Under the pieces are notes generated by a model. The model did not search any database and was not told where the DNA came from. It worked only from the letters and a program-made list of their open reading frames with translations. Shown in pieces: positions 1 through 6,747 of a stretch of DNA of 8,682 bases (the stretch's first letter is position 1; the number at the start of each line of letters is the position of its first letter). Source of the stretch: Nitrospira sp. (GTDB taxonomy: Bacteria > Nitrospirota > Nitrospiria > Nitrospirales > Nitrospiraceae); the NCBI GenBank assembly GCA_020697375.1, contig JAJFBJ010000146.1, positions 1-8,682 on the forward strand, read 5' to 3'. The translations under genes and the position numbers were made by a program.

Positions 1-364
1 CCTGCCCTCCCGCGATTCTGGCATCCTGGGCTACCGTACCGGACAGGATGACCTTACCTCCCGCCGCGATCACGTCTCCGTTTACCACCCCATCCACCAG
101 GATCTGGCCGCCTGCGGCATACAGATCGCCGTTCACGATGCCGGAAATCTCCACATGGGGGCCGAACGCGAAGTAGTCACCCTGGACAACTTGTCCAGGC
201 TGCAAGACAGCCCGCTCGCCGAACGGCAAGCGAAGAAAAGGCTCGTCGGCGGAGGCGACCGTTGCGAACAAGGTCACACTCATGGACAGAAAGACGATAA
301 AGAGAGTCACGATCGCTGCCTTCTTCTGTGCCGGTCTTCGGCGCGGTCCGGTACGCGCTCTCAT
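1..364 (-). CDS. Secreted bactofilin-like (polymer-forming) repeat protein, N-terminal part
   Basis: Partial gene: it starts with ATG at 364-362 and runs off the left edge with no stop, giving about 121 residues. Residues 1-39 form a classic signal peptide: an Arg/Lys-rich start, a hydrophobic core (about 17-34) and a likely signal peptidase I site after A-S-A at 37-39. From about residue 62 the chain repeats with a 17-residue period (GD at 62, 79 and 96, degenerate at 113), alternating small hydrophobics with AAGG turns, for example GDLYAAGGQ and GDVIAAGGK. This is the look of a right-handed beta-helix of the bactofilin/polymer-forming type. Bactofilins are usually cytoplasmic, so a signal peptide points to a periplasmic or surface relative; the function is unknown. 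A GGAGG ribosome site lies ten bases upstream (375-379), and the ATG overlaps the stop of an upstream reading frame (ATGA). Family resemblance is fairly sure; the C-terminus is not visible. Confidence 0.75.
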   Translation of the reverse strand, partial: MRARTGPRRRPAQKKAAIVTLFIVFLSMSVTLFATVASADEPFLRLPFGERAVLQPGQVVQGDYFAFGPHVEISGIVNGDLYAAGGQILVDGVVNGDVIAAGGKVILSGTVAQDARIAGGQ

Positions 365-483
365 TTCCTGACTGCCTCCATCTCAAAGCCGACGCCGCCC
401 ACGCGCATCTCTTCGATCCAACACAGCAAGCTTTCGACGACCCTGTTCCGCGCGACACAGTTCGCGCTGATGACGTTGGCGGT
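361..483 (-). pseudogene. C-terminal remnant of an unidentified protein, joined by ATGA to the next gene
   Basis: A 40-codon open stretch with protein-like composition but no credible start codon lies between a TGA at 486-484 and its own TGA at 363-361. It reads TANVISANCVARNR at the front and GGVGFEMEAVRK at the end. Its stop overlaps the ATG of the secreted repeat protein (ATGA), the arrangement normal for co-translated operon genes. I infer that it is the tail of a former upstream gene whose body has been lost or frameshifted. I do not recognise the family. Chance remains possible because the stretch is short. Confidence 0.3.
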
Positions 484-500
484 TCACCTATCGTTTCGTA

Positions 501-782
501 CTATCGGGCGAAATTATACGCCTGTTGCTCCTCGACCCGCGAGGCACCCAACCAAGAAAGAAGCGTACCTTCCTGTTTCAGATCGCCGCTTGATAATGGC
601 CGACCCATCATAGGCCGCTCGCGAACACTGTCTGCGAGGGGTCCCTGGAATAGCGGTGATGACAGGGCCTTAATCGCTTCTAAGCCGATCTGCACCGCTT
701 CTCCCGCTTCGGAATTGAACATAACCTCTCTCAAACCGCTCGCGTTGTCGTGCATCATGCCTGCGATTCTATGACCGCTCAT
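501..782 (-). CDS. Hypothetical 93-residue ORF, possibly a piece of a decayed flavoprotein
   Basis: ATG at 782-780 to TAG at 503-501 gives 93 residues. The frame stays open further upstream to 977, but that stretch is Arg/Cys-rich and not protein-like, so the internal ATG is preferred. It has no signal peptide or membrane segment; the composition is mixed and soluble. No good ribosome site is seen: GGTGG lies about ten bases upstream. The codons just before and after the ATG read GGASTMSGHRIAG, which resembles the GG(T/S)SAxSGG segment that follows the Rossmann fold in FAD_binding_2 flavoproteins, and a Rossmann fragment lies directly upstream in another frame. It may therefore be the middle of a frameshifted oxidoreductase rather than a separate small gene. 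The rest of the sequence is not recognised. Confidence 0.35.
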   Translation of the reverse strand: MSGHRIAGMMHDNASGLREVMFNSEAGEAVQIGLEAIKALSSPLFQGPLADSVRERPMMGRPLSSGDLKQEGTLLSWLGASRVEEQQAYNFAR

Positions 783-981
783 GGTGCTAGCACCACCAGA
801 GATATAGCCCGGCGTACGCTCCGCCCATGTTGAACCAATAGGGTCGCAACGGTCAGCCCGCCGGTTCCGGCTCCGACGATGATCACACCGGATACTTCCT
901 GCTTCAGCGAACGGAACGGTTCGGTCTGGATCGAACCGCAGCTCGTTCAAATTCGGCCATCTCGTGTGCCGTGTCAATCAT
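779..981 (-). pseudogene. Decayed FAD/NAD-binding oxidoreductase N-terminus (Rossmann fragment)
   Basis: A GTG at 886 opens a 35-residue frame beginning VIIVGAGTGGLTVATLL and ending at TGA 781-779. It holds the GxGxxG dinucleotide-binding turn preceded by four hydrophobic residues and followed by the usual helix (A..L...HG..V). The acidic residue expected at the end of the second beta strand is missing, because the frame is lost about there. Upstream in the same frame the reading TEPFRSLKQEVSG continues to a stop. A different frame starts at ATG 981 (MIDTAHEMAEFERA) and ends at 904, which suggests a first frameshift near 905-935. A second frameshift near 795-815 would join it to the 501-782 ORF. 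No intact flavoprotein of normal length (300 residues or more) is present. The Rossmann motif is seen directly; the reconstruction is inference. Confidence 0.5.
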
Positions 982-983
982 GT

Positions 984-1163
984 GCGCAATTCACGTTTCT
1001 CCGGAGACCTATGCGCATGCCCGTGCCCGATCCTCTTCAGCATCGTCAGATTTCTTTAATCAACCGGATTCTAGAGCCATGATTCTTTCAAGACGTAGAA
1101 TACCTGGGGCAGCGATTGATGTGCACTAAAGCCAATCTGGGCTCCCGCAATAACTCGTCTCGC
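984..1163. other. Spacer downstream of the exporter operon, no intact gene
   Basis: This stretch follows the stop of the last permease gene. On the minus strand the only open frame is a 21-codon ORF from ATG 1043 to TGA 978, whose stop overlaps the ATG at 981 (ATGA). It has no recognisable content. There is no convincing intrinsic terminator: the best hairpin is a 4-base AGCC/GGCT stem (1130-1133 with 1140-1143) and it lacks a T run. The plus-strand reading frames here lie mostly opposite the permease gene and are not protein-like. Where the exporter transcript ends cannot be told. Confidence 0.4.
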
Positions 1164-2336
1164 TTACTGAAACTGTCTCCGGAATCGCCACAGGCCGAAG
1201 CCGAACAACGACGCTCCAAGCGCCGCCATCGCAAGCACAGAATCCCAGAGAATGTTCAGGCCGGTACCTTTGAGCAGAATTCCGTTCGCGATATCGATGA
1301 AATAGCGCAAGGGCGACAACGCCATGACAGCGCGAACCGATGCAGGCATTGCTTCCATCGGCGCCGTGATGCCCGACAGCATGAGCATTGGAGCAGCCAC
1401 CAGCAGCGTCATCATCCCCACCTGCCCTTGATTTCTCGCGAGCGTGGCGGCAGCCAGCCCCATACCGGCAGTGGTGACGACGAACAGCGCCGTGAGGGTA
1501 AAAAATAGCCAGATATTTCCCTTAATCGGTACCCCGAAAACCGGCTGCATGACCCCAAACAGGCCGACCGCTGTAGCGCCGAGAATTACCAGCGTCATCG
1601 CAAGAACTTTGGAGGCCATGATCTGGAACGGCGACAACGGTGAGACTAAGAGTTGCTCAACCGTGCCCCGCTCTTTCTCCCGCACCAGGGCCGCTGCAGG
1701 AAGTAGAAGCGCGAAGATCGTAATTTGACGGAGGAGATGCGAGATGCACTCGAACCAGGCTTCATTCTGGTCTGGGTTGTACCACACGCGATGGTCGCTC
1801 GTGATAAGAGGCAAGTCTGGTGACGAGTCCCCAAAGCTGCCGCCCCTGTCGAACGCTGACTCCTGGCCGAACCGCGCGACAATGCGGCCGGCATAGCTCG
1901 CGACAGAGAGCCCGTTTGCTGAGTTGGTCGTGTCCACCAGCAGTTGCACGGCTGTGGGTTCGCCCGTCATGAGTTGCTCGTGAAACCTGGGGGGAATCTC
2001 CAAAAATGCTACGGCAGTCCCCCGATCCAGCCGGCGGAGACCTTCCCGTGAATCGAGGACCTGACCGTTCAGCCGGAAGAAGGGAGCCTGAAACCGATGA
2101 ATGAGCTCACGCGAGGATATGCTGTGATCGGCATCATGAACCAGCAGATTGGCCTCATGCAGTTGCGATCGGATGCCGTTACCTGTGATGTAGATCGCCA
2201 GAGTGAAAGAATAGACGAGAAAGGCGACGATCGGCACATCGCGAAACAACTGAAGCATCTCCTTTCGGGTCATGACGATCAGACGACGCCACCAAATGAC
2301 GGCGCGTTGGGAGCCAGCTCCGGGGACAGCTTTCAT
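1164..2336 (-). CDS. ABC-2 type exporter permease (YbhR/YhhJ-like), second permease
   Basis: Inner-membrane permease of 390 residues. It has one N-terminal membrane helix (about 35-53), a large periplasmic domain (about 55-200), and then five helices (about 203-219, 244-266, 276-298, 305-326 and 362-383). The motif REKERGTVEQLL (219-230), between helices two and three, is the hallmark of ABC-2 permeases and faces the ATPase. A later SPLRYFIDI segment (341-349) is also typical of the family. The ATG at 2336 is chosen over an in-frame ATG 84 bases upstream because it overlaps the stop of the preceding permease by four bases (ATGA) and has AGAGG eight bases upstream; the longer start would lie deep inside that gene. 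It probably pairs with the preceding permease, from which it differs in sequence, to form a heterodimeric pore. It is the last gene of the exporter operon. Substrate unknown; relatives export drugs, cations or lipophilic compounds. Confidence 0.9.
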   Translation of the reverse strand: MKAVPGAGSQRAVIWWRRLIVMTRKEMLQLFRDVPIVAFLVYSFTLAIYITGNGIRSQLHEANLLVHDADHSISSRELIHRFQAPFFRLNGQVLDSREGLRRLDRGTAVAFLEIPPRFHEQLMTGEPTAVQLLVDTTNSANGLSVASYAGRIVARFGQESAFDRGGSFGDSSPDLPLITSDHRVWYNPDQNEAWFECISHLLRQITIFALLLPAAALVREKERGTVEQLLVSPLSPFQIMASKVLAMTLVILGATAVGLFGVMQPVFGVPIKGNIWLFFTLTALFVVTTAGMGLAAATLARNQGQVGMMTLLVAAPMLMLSGITAPMEAMPASVRAVMALSPLRYFIDIANGILLKGTGLNILWDSVLAMAALGASLFGFGLWRFRRQFQ

Positions 2337-3487
2337 GATCGAGGCCTCTTGGTAAAAAGTCCGTACCCCACGAATCGCAGAATGACGGCATACAGGGCCA
2401 GCGCGAGAACGTCCATCCACAGCACCTCAGGCCCTATCCCTTTCAGAAAGGTCCCACGGACGATGTTGGTGTAGTACATGCCTGGAAACAGGTGGGCCTG
2501 AAACTGGGAACCGGGGCCCAGGGAGGAGACCGGAACGATGAGGCCGGAGAAAAGGATTGTCGGAACCATCGTAATAATGATCGTGATGATGAGGGCGGCG
2601 ATCTGTGTACGGACCAGCAGCGAGACGAGCAAGCCGAGGCCGGTGCCACAGAGTACGAACACCAATGAGGCTGCGAGAAAGAACAGGAGATTGCCTCTGA
2701 ACGGTACATTGAACCACCGAGTAGCCATGATCCAGAGGACGACGGTATTCAATGATGAAATCAGCGCATAGGGAAGCAGCTTGCCGACAAGAAATTCGAC
2801 CTTCGTCACCGTTGAGCTGTAAATGTTGTAGATGGAGCCGGTCTCTTTCTCTCTGACGATCCCCAGCGCGGTCAGCAAGGGAGACGAGAGCATCAAGGTA
2901 AACATCACGAGCGCCGGCACCATGGACCAGCTGCTCCGAACTTCTTCGTTGTAGAGATAGCGCACATCGAGCTTAATGGGCCTGGCCCGGTGCTCAGCCT
3001 GGACGCGGGATATCCCGCTTTTGCGGGAGATGTAGTCGACGAGTCGTTCTTCGTTGAAGGCGCTATTGATGGCGATCACATACCCTTTGGTAATGTCCGT
3101 CCGCAGGGGGAACGTTCCATCGATCAGCGTCTGAACACCCACCATCCGGCCTGCATTCAACCGTTCCCCAAACTTCTCGGGGATGATGATCGCGGCGCGG
3201 ATGCGGCCTGAAGCAAGCAATGGCTCGACCTCTCGTTCATCCGTCAATGCCCCTTTGAAATCGAAATACCGAGATTGCTGAAAGCGATACAGATAATCGC
3301 GGCTGCGCGCGCTCTGATCCCCGTCTAAGGCTGCGTACGGGATGTTCTCAACGTCGAGTATCAGACCGTAGCCGAAAACAAGCATCCAGAGGATCGGAAG
3401 CACAAAAGCCAGCGAGAAGAACATCCGGTCCCTGACCGTCTCCCGCCATTCCTTTGAGGCCACCGCCGCGATACGCCGAATATTCAT
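2333..3487 (-). CDS. ABC-2 type exporter permease (YbhS-like), first permease
   Basis: Inner-membrane permease of 384 residues with the same plan as its partner: helix one at about 24-44 after the amphipathic start MNIRRIAAVASKEWRE, a periplasmic domain at about 45-188, then helices at about 189-211, 234-256, 266-290, 297-320 and 358-376. The ABC-2 signature loop is REKETGSIYNI (212-222), and the segment FPGMYYTNIVRG (334-345) matches the conserved region before the last helix. Its ATG at 3487-3485 overlaps the stop of the ATPase gene (ATGA), with GAGG seven bases upstream inside the ATPase gene. Its own TGA overlaps the next permease's ATG. This tight coupling implies a fixed stoichiometry of ATPase and two permeases. 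Family assignment is secure from the motif and topology; the substrate cannot be read from sequence. Confidence 0.9.
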   Translation of the reverse strand: MNIRRIAAVASKEWRETVRDRMFFSLAFVLPILWMLVFGYGLILDVENIPYAALDGDQSARSRDYLYRFQQSRYFDFKGALTDEREVEPLLASGRIRAAIIIPEKFGERLNAGRMVGVQTLIDGTFPLRTDITKGYVIAINSAFNEERLVDYISRKSGISRVQAEHRARPIKLDVRYLYNEEVRSSWSMVPALVMFTLMLSSPLLTALGIVREKETGSIYNIYSSTVTKVEFLVGKLLPYALISSLNTVVLWIMATRWFNVPFRGNLLFFLAASLVFVLCGTGLGLLVSLLVRTQIAALIITIIITMVPTILFSGLIVPVSSLGPGSQFQAHLFPGMYYTNIVRGTFLKGIGPEVLWMDVLALALYAVILRFVGYGLFTKRPRS

Positions 3488-5445
3488 GCTGCCGCCTCGT
3501 GCCCCCCCGCCCTATCCTGCCGCTCCAAGGCCATGACTCTGTACACAAACACATCCTCCAAACTCAGAGGGCGCGCCGTGACCGAGTTGATCTTCACGCC
3601 AATAGACTCCAGCGCATTGCAAGCGCGGTCTTTGTCGCCTGCCGGATCTCGACAAAATAGATGAATGCGTGTCCCATACAGGGCAGCTCCGGCAAAGCCC
3701 GCCCGTTGCAATTCCAACAGGGCCCTGCCTGGGTCATCGGCTAGGACTTCGAAGAGGTGGCCGGCCTCTTTTTCAACGCTGAGCTTCATATCCGCTGGAG
3801 ACCCGTCCGCCACGATTCGCCCTGCGTACATCAATGCGAGATGGTCACAATGCTCGGCTTCGCTCATATAATGGGTGGTGACGAGCATGGCGACCCCTTC
3901 TTCTTTCGCCAGGCGCGACAGAATGTTCCAGAAGTGGCGCCGTCCAATTGGATCGACGCCGGAGGTAGGTTCGTCCAGAAATAGTACACGCGGCTGGTGC
4001 ACGAGGGCACAACCTAGGGCCAATCGCTGACGGACACCCATCGGCACACGGCCGGTGAGGTTCGACTCGTATCCCTTCAAGCCGGCCATCGACATGACCC
4101 ACTTCAGTCGTTGGTCCGTTGCTCTTCTGTCCAGTCCATAGATCCCCGCAAACAGACGAATATTTTCCACGACGGTCAGATCGAGATAGAGCGAAAAGGC
4201 CTGGGACATATAGCCGATCCGTTCTTTGATGGCGCCGCCGGCTGTTCGCATATCGGCGCCGGCCACGCGGCCCTCGCCTCCGCTGGGTGGCATAATACCG
4301 TTCAGCATCTTGATTACGGTCGTTTTTCCGGCCCCATTAGCTCCTAGCAGGCCGAAGATTTCGCCTGACTTTACCTGAAAACTCACATGGTCCACGGCAC
4401 GAAATGGTCCGAAATCGCGGATGAGACCCTTCGCTTCGATCGCTAACGCGTCATTCGGCGTAAAAGGTACGACGGAAGGCATCTCGATGACCGACGGCTG
4501 TTCACCCTGTCGAAGCAACAGCGCAACAAAGACATCTTCCAGTTCCGGCTCATTGACTCGAAATTGCACGGGCTTGATAGTACCGAGGCTCGATGTGATC
4601 GATTGCATCGCGGCGGCGGGAATGGGCTCCTCCGTGAAGACGCGAAGCGCGGAACCCAATGCCTCAACCTGCATATACTGCGTCTTGAGCCTGGCAATCG
4701 CGTCCACTTGAGGCGCTGCTTCAAAGGTCACCATCGATCCAGGAACCAGCGCCTGCACCTCCGTCGGCGTCCCCGACACTAGGACCTTGCCTTCCCACAG
4801 AAACGAGAGCCGATGAAATCGTGACGCCTCGTCCATGTAGGCCGTTGAGACCAAGGCCGTCATACCCTTCTCCTGAAGCAGCTGGGCCAGGATGGCCCAA
4901 AAATCCCGGCGAGACACGGGATCGACGCCGGTCGTCGGTTCATCCAAGATGGCCAGTTCCGGTTCATGAATAAGGGTGCAGATCAGTCCTAGCTTTTGCT
5001 TCATGCCGCCGGACAGGTTTTTCATCGCCCGATCGCGAAACTTGTCGAGCCTCGTCATCGCAAGGAGTCGAGCCTTCCGCTCGGCCAAGGCTTGTTCCGG
5101 CACCAGCCTGAGTTGCGCAAAGAAATCGATGTTTTCTTCGACCGACAGGTCAGGATACAAATTCAAACCAAGCCCCTGCGGCAGGAATCCGAGTCGCTGC
5201 TTCACTCTTTCGGCGGCACGTTCCGAGTCGACCAACGTTCCAAATACCTCCACAGTACCCCTGTCATAAGTCAGCACACCGGCCATCGCCTTCATGAGGC
5301 TGCTCTTGCCCGAGCCGTCCGGTCCGATCAAACCATAGATTTCCCCTTTCTTGATTTCAAGATCGACCCCGTCGACCGCCACCTGTTTCTTATAGCGCTT
5401 GGCAAAGCCGATGACTTTCACGATCGGGGGTTCACTGCTCGCCAT
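3484..5445 (-). CDS. Double ABC exporter ATPase (YbhF-like, two NBDs in one chain)
   Basis: Cytoplasmic ATPase of 653 residues with two full nucleotide-binding domains and no membrane segment. NBD1: Walker A GPDGSGKS (41-48), Q-loop Gln90, signature LSGGM (144-148), Walker B ILDEP with catalytic Glu169. NBD2: Walker A GANGAGKT (368-375), Q-loop Gln415, Walker B LFLDEP with Glu492, His525 in TTHYMSEAE. Two positions are degenerate: the NBD1 switch histidine is Ala202 (STAYMDEA), and the NBD2 signature is RVPMGVRQRLAL (466-477) instead of LSGG. Both changes recall YbhF/RbbA-type ATPases. A regulatory-type segment (about 230-330) links the domains, and the C-terminal 80 residues repeat that style, ending LEDVF like the segment LEDVFVALL after NBD1. 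The ATG at 5445 has AAGAGG only four bases upstream (5450-5455), which is short spacing. It is about 70 residues longer than E. coli YbhF as I recall it. It drives the two downstream permeases. Confidence 0.93.
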   Translation of the reverse strand: MASSEPPIVKVIGFAKRYKKQVAVDGVDLEIKKGEIYGLIGPDGSGKSSLMKAMAGVLTYDRGTVEVFGTLVDSERAAERVKQRLGFLPQGLGLNLYPDLSVEENIDFFAQLRLVPEQALAERKARLLAMTRLDKFRDRAMKNLSGGMKQKLGLICTLIHEPELAILDEPTTGVDPVSRRDFWAILAQLLQEKGMTALVSTAYMDEASRFHRLSFLWEGKVLVSGTPTEVQALVPGSMVTFEAAPQVDAIARLKTQYMQVEALGSALRVFTEEPIPAAAMQSITSSLGTIKPVQFRVNEPELEDVFVALLLRQGEQPSVIEMPSVVPFTPNDALAIEAKGLIRDFGPFRAVDHVSFQVKSGEIFGLLGANGAGKTTVIKMLNGIMPPSGGEGRVAGADMRTAGGAIKERIGYMSQAFSLYLDLTVVENIRLFAGIYGLDRRATDQRLKWVMSMAGLKGYESNLTGRVPMGVRQRLALGCALVHQPRVLFLDEPTSGVDPIGRRHFWNILSRLAKEEGVAMLVTTHYMSEAEHCDHLALMYAGRIVADGSPADMKLSVEKEAGHLFEVLADDPGRALLELQRAGFAGAALYGTRIHLFCRDPAGDKDRACNALESIGVKINSVTARPLSLEDVFVYRVMALERQDRAGGHEAAA

Positions 5446-5552
5446 GTATCCTCTTCATTCTGCAGGTCGACAGCTACTGGAACAGTAAGTCATTAGCTCG
5501 CGGCCGTCACCTTCCGGATTGGCTGATTACTGAAAGCTGACCGCTTTCCTGC
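5446..5552 (-). other. 107-base gap between adaptor and ATPase genes, with small hairpin
   Basis: This is the only sizeable gap within the four exporter genes. It holds a perfect 6-base inverted repeat, GAAAGC at 5532-5537 and GCTTTC at 5543-5548, around the loop TGACC, immediately after the adaptor stop. There is no T run, so it is a weak terminator candidate at best; it could be an mRNA processing or stabilising hairpin. The plus strand here reads GCTGATTACTGAAAGCTGA, like the short GCTGA-type intergenic repeats found in many genomes. The ATPase ribosome site lies at the low-coordinate end. No clear promoter is visible. Confidence 0.4.
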
Positions 5553-6668
5553 CTACCGTTTCGGCTTCGCCCATGCCACATCGTCACGCCATCGAATGAT
5601 GGCATCAGCCGGTAATCCGGGCGTCAGCCTGTGATCCGGGTTCGCAGTCAAGTAAAGCTTCACCGCGTAAATCAACTTCACCCGTTCATCGGGGGTCTGC
5701 ACTTCCTTCGGCGTGAACTCGGCTTTGGATGCGATGTAGCGCACCGTTCCTTCGAACGGCTGTTCCGGAAAGGCGTCGGTAAAGATGCGGGCCGGCAGAT
5801 CAAGTCGTAACTTCCCAATCCGCACTTCCGGCACGTAGACCTTGAGGTACAGGCGATCGAGGTCAACAAGCTCCAATAACGGCGCTCCCGCGGCGACTAC
5901 TTCGCCGACATCGATCATTCTTGTGGTGACCGTCCCACTCGTAGGAGCCGTGATCGTCAAGTCCTTCAGGACGCTCTCGACCTCATCGACAACCGCGTAC
6001 GCTTGGTCTCGCTGCCGTTCGAGGGCGCTCACCTCCGATTCCTTCGCGCGAATCCGCTTCCATCCCAGTTCCGCCTGCGCAAGTTCCTTGACGGCCTGCG
6101 TGAGTCTCGATCGGGCGACAGTAAGCTCGCTCTTGGCCCCACTCCATTTGGTCTCAGCCTGGTCTACCTGCTGACGCGATACCGCTTGTTCGGCGATAAG
6201 CGGCCGCATCCGTTCTACATCGCGACGCGCCTCATCCTCAACAGCTCTGGCCCTGCCCACGGCGGCACGAGCGCTTGAGATCCCTGCATCGGCTGTCTCG
6301 ATAGCCAGCGGGACTTCAAGGTTCAGCACCGCCAGAGAGGCGTGTGCGGCTTGGACCTGAGATTCAAGCGCCTCGAACCCGCGGAGAGCCTGTTCGACGC
6401 GCGTCCGAATTTGCACATCGTCTAAACGGATAAGGATCTGTCCGGCATGGACTGTGTCACCTTCTCTCGCGAGCAATTCCTGAATGCGCCCCGCAAACTT
6501 GCTCGCAATTGTGACATGGTCTCCCTCGATCCGACCGTTCGCCTGAATCAATCCCTCCGACAGGCCGCCGCGCCACATTCCGCGCTCAACCGCGTAATAT
6601 CCGCCACTCGCCAACGCCACGAGTAGAAATCCAAGCAGGATGCGTGGCCGTGAGAGCGCTAGAGACAT
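5553..6668 (-). CDS. HlyD-family periplasmic adaptor (membrane fusion protein, YbhG/YhiI-like)
   Basis: Adaptor of 371 residues that bridges the inner-membrane exporter to an outer-membrane channel. There is one N-terminal membrane anchor (about 9-27), and the rest is periplasmic. The first half of the lipoyl domain (about 42-87) contains GRIEGDHVTIASKFAGRI and GDTVHAGQILIRLDD. A long coiled-coil hairpin (about 90-235) is rich in Glu, Arg and Ala. The second lipoyl half (about 238-270) reads LTITAPTSGTV and GEVVAAGAPLLEL. The beta-barrel domain follows (about 270-345), then the family-typical ending TPGLPADAII. A GTG at 6671 immediately precedes the ATG at 6668; ATG is preferred because AGGTGGAG then has workable spacing. 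Gene order (adaptor, double ATPase, two permeases) matches ybhGFSR. No TolC-like gene is present, so a channel encoded elsewhere would be needed. The family is certain, the substrate unknown. Confidence 0.92.
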   Translation of the reverse strand: MSLALSRPRILLGFLLVALASGGYYAVERGMWRGGLSEGLIQANGRIEGDHVTIASKFAGRIQELLAREGDTVHAGQILIRLDDVQIRTRVEQALRGFEALESQVQAAHASLAVLNLEVPLAIETADAGISSARAAVGRARAVEDEARRDVERMRPLIAEQAVSRQQVDQAETKWSGAKSELTVARSRLTQAVKELAQAELGWKRIRAKESEVSALERQRDQAYAVVDEVESVLKDLTITAPTSGTVTTRMIDVGEVVAAGAPLLELVDLDRLYLKVYVPEVRIGKLRLDLPARIFTDAFPEQPFEGTVRYIASKAEFTPKEVQTPDERVKLIYAVKLYLTANPDHRLTPGLPADAIIRWRDDVAWAKPKR

Positions 6669-6677
6669 CACTCCACC

Positions 6678-6747
6678 TGACAGGCCCGCCCGTCCGTCAC
6701 TCCGAGAACGATATCAGCATGCACAGCCATCCCCCTTTGACAGGCCC
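6678..6747. repeat. 10-base direct repeat, copies 60 bases apart, upstream of the adaptor gene
   Basis: TGACAGGCCC occurs at 6678-6687 and again at 6738-6747 (GGGCCTGTCA on the coding strand). The nearer copy ends about ten bases before the adaptor start. The 60-base spacing is close to a whole number of DNA turns (about 5.7), so a regulator bound at both could loop, but neither copy is palindromic and no known operator is matched. The function is speculative; it may be coincidence. Confidence 0.3.

Noticed and set aside
177..458. Minus-strand 93-codon ORF overlapping the secreted repeat protein
   Set aside because: It is a frame-shifted shadow: Trp/Arg/Ser-rich, whereas the alternative frame gives a signal peptide and regular 17-residue repeats with a good ribosome site.
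155..774. Long plus-strand open frames opposite the left-end genes
   Set aside because: They are Arg/Ser/Pro-rich with no family features, and they overlap the signal-peptide gene and the decayed region on the other strand, where the protein-like signal lies.
1127..1145. Possible terminator hairpin after the last permease gene
   Set aside because: The stem is only four bases (AGCC/GGCT) and no T run follows on the coding strand.
2334..2420. Longer N-terminus for the second permease (start at 2420)
   Set aside because: It would overlap the preceding permease by 88 bases; the added residues are not protein-like, and the ATGA overlap at 2336 with AGAGG upstream explains the start.
5460..5471. 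CTGCAGGTCGAC, identical to a stretch of common cloning-vector polylinkers
   Set aside because: Only 12 bases match, the flanks do not continue as vector, and the sequence sits naturally between two operon genes, so it is taken as chance.
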